Positions 1-5,531 of a stretch of DNA of 12,189 nucleotides are shown in pieces (position 1 is the first letter of the stretch; every line of letters starts with the position of its first letter). The notes beneath the pieces are model-generated. The model was not told the origin of the DNA, did no database searches, and worked only from the letters and a program-made list of their open reading frames with translations. Source of the stretch: an uncultured Bacilli bacterium. Lineage in GTDB: Bacteria; Bacillota_I; Bacilli_A; RFN20; CAG-631. Position numbers and translations under genes: made by a program. The stretch is taken from the NCBI GenBank assembly GCA_934215405.1, contig CAKPZU010000056.1, positions 1-12,189 on the forward strand, written 5' to 3'.

Positions 1-582
1 TTTATAATTCTCATAAATATAAGTGATAGCTTTGCTAATACCAATGCTATCATTTTTTAATGATGAGGATTGGTGTAAAATATCCATAAGTAAATGATAT
101 ATTAAGGATGAACTTTCATATATTTCACAGCCATCTAATAATTTGTTAATTGTTTCAACCATAATTTGTGGATCAAAATTATGTTTTATATGTCCACAAA
201 TACTAGTAAATTTATGATAAATATCATCAATATTAGCCCCAATTACATGAATAAAATATATTTCCCAATGATTGTTTTCAAGAACCTTAATAATATTTTT
301 ATTCTGTAGATTAATTATGCATAAATCTCCAGGGCATAATATATAATTTTTACCTTTATACCATAGCTTAGCATTACCACTTACAGTATAAGTTATCATA
401 TATGCCATATAATTTTCTCTTTCATGATAATATTTTTGATTGTTATATTCATAGCCACAATCAATAAAATAAAAAATCTGTGGAATTGAATCAGAAATGG
501 CATTTTCATTATGAATAAAACGTGATTGCTTTGTTCTAGTTTCTTTAAAGTGTTCACTTAATTTATATTTTAGCTTTTTCAT
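1..582 (-). CDS. AraC-family transcriptional regulator, N-terminal part (runs off left edge)
   Basis: I read this by translating the minus strand from an ATG at 582-580; 194 codons stay open to the window edge with no stop. The first 150 or so residues look like the cupin-type sensor domain of AraC regulators: a beta-rich stretch containing YTVSGNAKLWYKGKNYILCP, the usual 'signal-rich beta strand then PGD' pattern (CPGDLCIIN). The last 13 visible residues, ISKAITYIYENYK, match the start of the AraC DNA-binding domain (I..A..YI..NY). The two helix-turn-helix motifs that should follow lie outside the window. AGAGG stands seven to eight bases before the ATG. The gene diverges from a sugar ABC importer operon, the usual place for a local activator that responds to a sugar. 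The effector is unknown; an arabinose- or galactose-containing product is a guess from the neighbours. Confidence 0.85.
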   Translation of the reverse strand, partial: MKKLKYKLSEHFKETRTKQSRFIHNENAISDSIPQIFYFIDCGYEYNNQKYYHERENYMAYMITYTVSGNAKLWYKGKNYILCPGDLCIINLQNKNIIKVLENNHWEIYFIHVIGANIDDIYHKFTSICGHIKHNFDPQIMVETINKLLDGCEIYESSSLIYHLLMDILHQSSSLKNDSIGISKAITYIYENYK

Positions 583-610
583 AGGTTATCCTCTACTATA
601 ATTTTATACT

Positions 611-622
611 ATTCGTACAAAT
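611..622. promoter_or_regulatory. Candidate operator half-site pair near the araC-type gene
   Basis: ATTCGTACAAAT is a near-palindrome: one arm is ATTCGT, and the other, ACAAAT, is the reverse complement of ATTTGT, so there is one mismatch. The ACAAAT half-site is the same as in the perfect palindrome at 692-705 beside the forward promoter. It lies about 30 bp upstream of the regulator's start codon, where it could serve autoregulation. Short AT-rich palindromes arise often by chance, so this is only a candidate. Confidence 0.25.
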
Positions 623-623
623 A

Positions 624-669
624 TAGCAAATTTTATATAATCTTTTGCTAAAAGCAGAGCAACTTTTAG
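624..669. promoter_or_regulatory. Two overlapping inverted repeats in the divergent intergenic region
   Basis: TAGCAAA (624-630) and TTTGCTA (644-650) form an inverted repeat with a 13-bp spacer. Overlapping its right arm, CTAAAAG (648-654) and CTTTTAG (663-669) form a second inverted repeat with an 8-bp spacer. Both have seven perfectly matched bases per arm. They sit 25 to 70 bp upstream of the forward -35 element, a usual place for an activator site. No protein can be assigned from sequence alone, and an RNA hairpin is less likely because there is no following T-run. Confidence 0.3.
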
Positions 670-691
670 GCGTTTATTAGCATTTTTTGTT

Positions 692-705
692 ATTTGTTTA
701 CAAAT
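692..705. promoter_or_regulatory. Perfect palindrome overlapping the -35 region (candidate operator)
   Basis: ATTTGT-TT-ACAAAT is a perfect palindrome with six-base arms and a two-base centre. It covers the proposed -35 hexamer at 694-699, so a bound protein would directly affect RNA polymerase. The related site at 611-622 supports a shared binding protein. It lacks the CG core of a catabolite-responsive (CcpA) element, so I do not call it a cre site. Confidence 0.35.
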
Positions 706-721
706 GTACTTATATTATAAT
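694..721 (+). promoter_or_regulatory. Sigma-A type promoter of the sugar-uptake operon
   Basis: A perfect -10 hexamer TATAAT lies at 716-721. TTGTTT at 694-699 is a reasonable -35 with a 16-bp spacer. An alternative pairing is TTGTTA (687-692) with TATATT (711-716) at 18 bp. Transcription would start near 728, giving an untranslated leader of roughly 48 bases before the ATG at 776. The leader is too short for a riboswitch, and I see none. Confidence 0.6.
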
Positions 722-732
722 TACTTTAGTAA
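721..732. promoter_or_regulatory. Small palindrome at the expected transcription start
   Basis: TTACT-TT-AGTAA is a perfect palindrome with five-base arms. It begins at the last base of the -10 element and covers the expected start point. A repressor site is possible, but the arms are short and AT-rich, so chance is a real alternative. Confidence 0.2.
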
Positions 733-775
733 ATAAAAGAATTAATACTTAAAAATTAAAAGGGGCGTAAGAAAA

Positions 776-2068
776 ATGAAAAGAAATTTATTAAAATTCT
801 TGGCTTTATCAGTAGCTACAATGTTTGTTGCTTCTTGTAATGACAATATTACTAATAGTGAAGCAAATAATTCAGCAAATTCTGAAACACAAGAAGAAAT
901 TACTTTAAAGTTTTGGCATGGGTTTACTGGAACTGATGGTGATCATATGGGTAATATGGTCGATAAGTTTAATGAAGAATATAAAGGAAAAATAAAAGTT
1001 GAAGTAAATAGATTAAATTGGGATACCTTATTTACAAAGTTTTATCAACAAAAGAATAATCCAAAGTTTTCTCCAAATATTATAGCAGTTCCAGCTAATA
1101 GGCTTGGATCTGTAATTTCAAGAAACATGATAACAACAATGGATGATATAATGGAGACATTTAATTTAAGTGAAAGTGATTTTTTACCTGCAGCTTATGA
1201 AATTGGAAATATAAATAATCATCGTTATTCATTTCCACTTGATATGCACCCAACAGCAATTTTTTATAATAAGGAATTAACTAATGGAACATTAAATGAA
1301 TATGCAAGTTGGGAAGATTTTTATGCTGATTGTTTAAAATTTACAGGTAATGGCACTTATGGTTGGGCAATTCCAAATATGTATTCAATTACTAAAGATA
1401 TTTTCTATTCACAGGTATTACAAAATAATTCAGATATAATTGATTCATCAAATAATATTACCTTTACTAATGATGCCTGCGTAAAGGTACTTGAAAAATT
1501 AGTATCCTTAAAATATGGTGATAATCCAATTTCTCCATCAACAGTTTCAAATGGTGGTGATTTAACACTATTTAAAGCCGGAAAATCAGCTTTTTATTTT
1601 GATGGTCCTTGGATGATTGAAACACTTAAAGAATCATGTGATTTTGCAAGTGATGGTAATTTAGGAGTTATTCCTATGCCAATGTCTACTGGTGATAATG
1701 GCGTTTCTTTTGCTGGTTCTCATCAATTTTGTCTTGCCAAAAACACAACTACAACTGAGGTAATTAAAAATGCTAGTTATACATTTATTAATTATATTTC
1801 AACAAATTCACTTGAATGGGGAAAAGCTGGTCAAGTTCCTGCTAGAACTTCAGTCCATGAATTAGATGAATATAAAAACATTCCTTATTTAGATGCTTTT
1901 ACAAAAACAGCTTATAAAGCAAAACTTGGAAGTACATATAATTATTTCTATGAGGTTTATAACTATATGGGCTCTGCTGTTGCTAGTGCTTTAAATAATG
2001 ATGCTACTGCTACAAATGCTTTAAATGAAAAAGCTAACAACTTTAAAAGATGGTTAGCTGAACAATAA
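776..2068 (+). CDS. Sugar ABC transporter substrate-binding lipoprotein (family 1, CUT1 type)
   Basis: A 430-residue extracellular solute-binding protein that would capture an oligosaccharide and deliver it to the permease pair encoded next. Residues 1-20 are a lipoprotein signal peptide with lipobox VASC and the lipidated cysteine at 21, followed by an Asn/Ser-rich linker to about 40. The mature fold begins with ITLKFWHGFTG (42-52) and carries family-1 landmarks: YSFPLDMHPTAIFYNKEL (151-168), FKAGKSAFYFDGPW (266-279) and the late GKAGQVPARTSV (349-360). The length is typical for the family. The start is supported by AAAGGGG at 759-765, ten bases before the ATG. It is the first gene of the operon. 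The substrate cannot be read from the sequence; an arabino-oligosaccharide or related plant glycan fragment is inferred from the GH51 and GH2 neighbours. Confidence 0.93.
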   Translation: MKRNLLKFLALSVATMFVASCNDNITNSEANNSANSETQEEITLKFWHGFTGTDGDHMGNMVDKFNEEYKGKIKVEVNRLNWDTLFTKFYQQKNNPKFSPNIIAVPANRLGSVISRNMITTMDDIMETFNLSESDFLPAAYEIGNINNHRYSFPLDMHPTAIFYNKELTNGTLNEYASWEDFYADCLKFTGNGTYGWAIPNMYSITKDIFYSQVLQNNSDIIDSSNNITFTNDACVKVLEKLVSLKYGDNPISPSTVSNGGDLTLFKAGKSAFYFDGPWMIETLKESCDFASDGNLGVIPMPMSTGDNGVSFAGSHQFCLAKNTTTTEVIKNASYTFINYISTNSLEWGKAGQVPARTSVHELDEYKNIPYLDAFTKTAYKAKLGSTYNYFYEVYNYMGSAVASALNNDATATNALNEKANNFKRWLAEQ

Positions 2069-2069
2069 T

Positions 2070-2984
2070 ATGAATAATTTAAAAATTCAAAAATTTAGGG
2101 TGAAAAAGGTATTTAAAATATTTTCACCATATTTATTTATCTTACCTTACATGATATTTTTTATAACATTTTGCTTAGTACCAGTAATACTAACAGTTAT
2201 CTTAAGTTTTACTGATTGTGCTGATGATATTAGCGCAATGAAATGGAATAATTTTGATAATTATAAGTTGATATTTAACTTTAAATCATATACTGGTGAA
2301 TATTATTGGAAGGCTATGGGACATACATTATTATTCGTTGGCGTTCAGGTTCCAATACTTATTATTATTCCATTTCTAATAGCTTATTTATTAAACTTTA
2401 AGCTAAAAGGATTTTCTATAGCTAGAGCATTGATTTATTTTCCTGGCATTTTATCAATTACAACTGTTGGCATTATATTTATTATCTTTTTAGATTCAAA
2501 TACAGGAATATTTAATTTAATGTTTAAAAAAGAAATACCTTGGTTAACATCGCAACCATACCAATGGATATCGATATTTTTACTTTCAACATGGTGGGGA
2601 ATTGGTGGCAATATGATTTTATTTACAGCAGGCCTTCAAAACATTCCTAAAGAATTATATGAAGCAGCTGATATTGATGGAGCTAATAGCATTAAAAAGG
2701 TTATATATGTAACACTACCATCTCTTGCTAATACATTTTCATATGTAATAGTAATGACAATACTATCTTGCTTTAATGTTATGGGACAACCAATGGTATT
2801 AACACCAGGAACTGCTTCTACTGAGGTAGTCATTCAAAATATTTATAATACAGCATTTGGGGCTAATAAATATGGACGAGCTAGTACTATGTCTTTAATT
2901 TTAGCAGCTATTATGGGAGTATTTTCACTTCTTTCACTTAAGGTTGCTTTAAATAAAGGGGGAAGTAATAATGAGAAACACTAA
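2070..2984 (+). CDS. Sugar ABC transporter permease, MalF/UgpA type
   Basis: A 304-residue integral membrane subunit of the CUT1 importer. I see about six hydrophobic segments (roughly 20-48, 84-110, 119-141, 165-190, 220-240 and 272-293). The cytoplasmic EAA loop that docks the ATPase is present at 198-217, with EAADIDGA followed by the conserved LP at 216-217. The ATG lies one base after the binding-protein stop and has only a weak Shine-Dalgarno, so translation is probably coupled to the upstream gene. A downstream GTG at codon 11 is possible but would shorten the N-terminus without clear benefit. No ATPase gene accompanies the permeases; CUT1 systems in Bacillota commonly borrow an MsmX/MsmK-type ATPase encoded elsewhere. 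Confidence 0.95.
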   Translation: MNNLKIQKFRVKKVFKIFSPYLFILPYMIFFITFCLVPVILTVILSFTDCADDISAMKWNNFDNYKLIFNFKSYTGEYYWKAMGHTLLFVGVQVPILIIIPFLIAYLLNFKLKGFSIARALIYFPGILSITTVGIIFIIFLDSNTGIFNLMFKKEIPWLTSQPYQWISIFLLSTWWGIGGNMILFTAGLQNIPKELYEAADIDGANSIKKVIYVTLPSLANTFSYVIVMTILSCFNVMGQPMVLTPGTASTEVVIQNIYNTAFGANKYGRASTMSLILAAIMGVFSLLSLKVALNKGGSNNEKH

Positions 2985-3798
2985 ATTTAATGCTATCGTT
3001 TACACTTTAGTTATTATTTGTACAATTCTATCATTAACTCCTAGCTTATTTGGTTTAATGCTAGCCTTTCAAAAAGAGGTTAATATTCCTCATATGTTTG
3101 AAGGCTTTAATACATTTTTTAAAGGAATAACAATTGAGAATTTTATTAAGGTAAAAGATAGATCACCCTATTTATTTACGTGGCTTAAAAATTCGTTTAT
3201 AGTTTCATTTAGTCAGACATTTATATACATATTGATTGCCTCTCTTGCAGCCTTTGCTTTTACAAGATTAAAATTCAAAGGGCAAAAAATCTTATTTAAT
3301 TTATGCTTAGTTTCAATGGTAATTCCAGGAATTATTAATATTGTCCCAAATTTTATAATTATTAGTAAGCTTGGATTATATAATAGCTTATTAGCTATGA
3401 TTTTACCAGGGCTTTCAGGAGTTGGCGGAGTATTTTTATTAAGGCAGTTTATGATGGATATTCCATTTGATTATGATGAAGCAGCACGTATTGATGGGGC
3501 AAGTGATTTAACTGTTTATGCAAGAGTTATTATGCCAATGTGTAAGCCAGTTTTAATTTCATTAATATTATTTACATTTCAAGGAGCATGGAATGATTTC
3601 TTATGGCCATTAATTGTTACTGAAGGCGATAGCAGTAGAACTATAGCTTCAGGACTTTATTTAACAATTATGAGTGATACATCGATGAAAGGAATACTAA
3701 TGGCCTGTGCTTTTATTTCAGCACTTCCTATCATTGTAATATTCATTTTTGGTCAAAAGTATTTTGTTGAAGGAAATAGTGGAGGTATAAAAGGATGA
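2971..3798 (+). CDS. Sugar ABC transporter permease, MalG/UgpE type
   Basis: The second, 275-residue membrane subunit of the importer. Hydrophobic segments lie near 8-32, 74-97, 108-131, 138-158, 192-212 and 240-260. The EAA loop runs from 170 to 189 (EAARIDGA, then the conserved MP at 188-189), and FQGAWNDFLWPL at 203-214 is the typical MalG-family sequence after it. The ATG overlaps the end of the upstream permease by 14 bp and has GGGGG eight to nine bases upstream. The gene ends in TGA, whose bases are shared with the ATG of the next gene. That overlap indicates TGA is read as stop in this organism. Confidence 0.95.
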   Translation: MRNTKFNAIVYTLVIICTILSLTPSLFGLMLAFQKEVNIPHMFEGFNTFFKGITIENFIKVKDRSPYLFTWLKNSFIVSFSQTFIYILIASLAAFAFTRLKFKGQKILFNLCLVSMVIPGIINIVPNFIIISKLGLYNSLLAMILPGLSGVGGVFLLRQFMMDIPFDYDEAARIDGASDLTVYARVIMPMCKPVLISLILFTFQGAWNDFLWPLIVTEGDSSRTIASGLYLTIMSDTSMKGILMACAFISALPIIVIFIFGQKYFVEGNSGGIKG

Positions 3799-5498
3799 TT
3801 AAAAAAGAAGACATTAAATATTATGATTATCCAAATCCTAGATGGAGAAGAAAAGATTATCAATTATTAGATAAAGAATGTGATTTTTATATATATGATA
3901 ATGAAACTGATTTAATAAAATCTAAAAACAAAATATTACTTCCATTTTCATATGAAACCTTAAAAAGTGGAATTAATGATCAAAATATGTATAAGCATGT
4001 TTTGTATGAAATAAATTTTGAAATTACTGAAATAACTAATTATTTACTTCATTTTAATGCTGTTGATTATGAATGTAATGTGTACTTGAATGATTACTAT
4101 GTTGGCTTTCATAAAGGAGGTTTTACTTCATTTTCTTTTGATGTATCAAAATTTATTAAAAAAGGTAATAATGTTTTAAAAGTAGATGTGCATGATTCAT
4201 TTTCAAAAGAGCAGTTACGCGGTAAGCAAAGAGAAATAAAAGATAGCCACGAATGCTGGTATGTGCAAACAACTGGAATTTATCAATCGGTTTATCTTGA
4301 AAAATGTGGAAGTAAACATATAGAATATGCAAAATTCTCAGGTGATGAAAATGGTAATGTAAATTATGAAATTAAAACTACTGGAAAAGAATTATTAAGA
4401 ATTGAGATTTACTTTGATAACGAAATAATTAAATCTTTTACCTTAAAGGATGATATTTTATATAAAGGAAACTTTAAAATTGATAACGTTAAGTTATGGT
4501 CATTAAATAACCCAAATTTATATGATGTAAAATTAACATTAAATTCAAGTAATGTTGATTGTGTTGAAACATATTTTGGCTTTAGAAGCATTAAAGTAAA
4601 TAATGGCTTTATTTATTTAAATAATGAAAAAGAATTCTTAAAATTCATATTAAATCAAGGATATTATAAGGATCAAGGTTTAACATTAACAAAGGAAAAC
4701 ATTTTACAAGATTTTAACCTAATGAAGGAATTTGGCTTTAATGGTTGTAGAATCCATCAAAAGGTCGAACAACCACTACTTTACTATTTAGCTGATAGAT
4801 TTGGCTTTCTTTTGTGGAGTGAGCTTCCTTCATGCTATGAATATTCAAATAAAATGAAGGAAGAAATTAATAATGATTTATTTAATATAATTGATCAAAA
4901 TTATAATTCACCATCAATTATTACCTATGTAATCTTTAATGAATCATGGGGAATCCCTCAAATTAACAATAATGAAGAAGTACAAAGCTATGTGTCATTA
5001 TTAAAAGATAAAGTTAAAAAATATGATGATACAAGGCTAGTTATTGCTAATGATGGCTGGTTTAATTTATCAAACACTGATATTTTATCATTACATGAAT
5101 ATCAGCAAGATGCTAACGAATTCTATAAATGCTATAACGATAAAGATAATATTACAAATAATTATATAGTTAATGGCTATGGAAAAGCCTTTGCAAATAA
5201 TAATAAATATCAAAACCAACCAATCATGCTAACGGAATTTGGAGGAATAGCCATTCAAGATCAAGATGGTTGGGGATACGGAGATAAAGCTAATAATTTA
5301 GATACCTTAAAAAATAGAATGAATGATTTATTTAAGGCAATATACAAATTAAATTATTTATCGGGCTTTTGCTATACTCAGCTTGCTGATGTTGAGCAAG
5401 AAACAAATGGCTTAGTTTATGCAAATAGAAAGCTAAAGCTACCAATTGATGAAGTTAAAAGCATTGTAAATGGAAATTATTATAAAGCAAATAAATAA
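3795..5498 (+). CDS. Glycoside hydrolase family 2 enzyme, cytoplasmic
   Basis: A 567-residue retaining glycosidase without a signal peptide, so it should act in the cytoplasm on imported oligosaccharides. The N-terminal sugar-binding jelly roll covers about 1-170, including LPFSYETLKSGI (49-60) and the family signature CWYVQTTGIYQSVYLE (154-169). An Ig-like sandwich follows to about 265, then a TIM barrel. The expected acid/base is Glu383 in FNESWG and the nucleophile Glu481 in TEFGG; both are present. Residues 287-290 (NQGY region) and GFNGCRIHQKVEQP (314-327) match a GH2 subgroup common in Clostridia and Bacilli. Family 2 includes beta-galactosidases, beta-glucuronidases, beta-mannosidases and arabinopyranosidases, and I cannot choose among them from sequence. 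GGAGG stands nine bases before the ATG, which overlaps the permease stop as ATGA. Confidence 0.93.
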   Translation: MIKKEDIKYYDYPNPRWRRKDYQLLDKECDFYIYDNETDLIKSKNKILLPFSYETLKSGINDQNMYKHVLYEINFEITEITNYLLHFNAVDYECNVYLNDYYVGFHKGGFTSFSFDVSKFIKKGNNVLKVDVHDSFSKEQLRGKQREIKDSHECWYVQTTGIYQSVYLEKCGSKHIEYAKFSGDENGNVNYEIKTTGKELLRIEIYFDNEIIKSFTLKDDILYKGNFKIDNVKLWSLNNPNLYDVKLTLNSSNVDCVETYFGFRSIKVNNGFIYLNNEKEFLKFILNQGYYKDQGLTLTKENILQDFNLMKEFGFNGCRIHQKVEQPLLYYLADRFGFLLWSELPSCYEYSNKMKEEINNDLFNIIDQNYNSPSIITYVIFNESWGIPQINNNEEVQSYVSLLKDKVKKYDDTRLVIANDGWFNLSNTDILSLHEYQQDANEFYKCYNDKDNITNNYIVNGYGKAFANNNKYQNQPIMLTEFGGIAIQDQDGWGYGDKANNLDTLKNRMNDLFKAIYKLNYLSGFCYTQLADVEQETNGLVYANRKLKLPIDEVKSIVNGNYYKANK

Positions 5499-5531
5499 TT
5501 TGCTAAAAATACAAATAAAAAGGAGAAAAAC

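Noticed and set aside
603..629. Possible minus-strand promoter for the AraC-type gene: TATAAA (603-608) with TTGCTA (624-629)
   Set aside because: The spacer is only 15 bp and the -35 match is weak. A promoter must exist in this region, but I cannot place it with confidence.
2636..2833. Open frame on the minus strand inside the first permease gene
   Set aside because: It lies wholly opposite a well-supported permease, including its EAA loop, and has no features of its own.
3786..3870. Mycoplasma-type code with TGA as tryptophan
   Set aside because: The second permease ends at TGA within an ATGA overlap where the GH2 gene starts, all tryptophans in the long genes are TGG, and no in-frame TGA interrupts any of them.
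4409..4591. Open frame on the minus strand inside the GH2 gene
   Set aside because: It is short, antisense to the Ig-like domain of a clear GH2 enzyme, and has no supporting signal.
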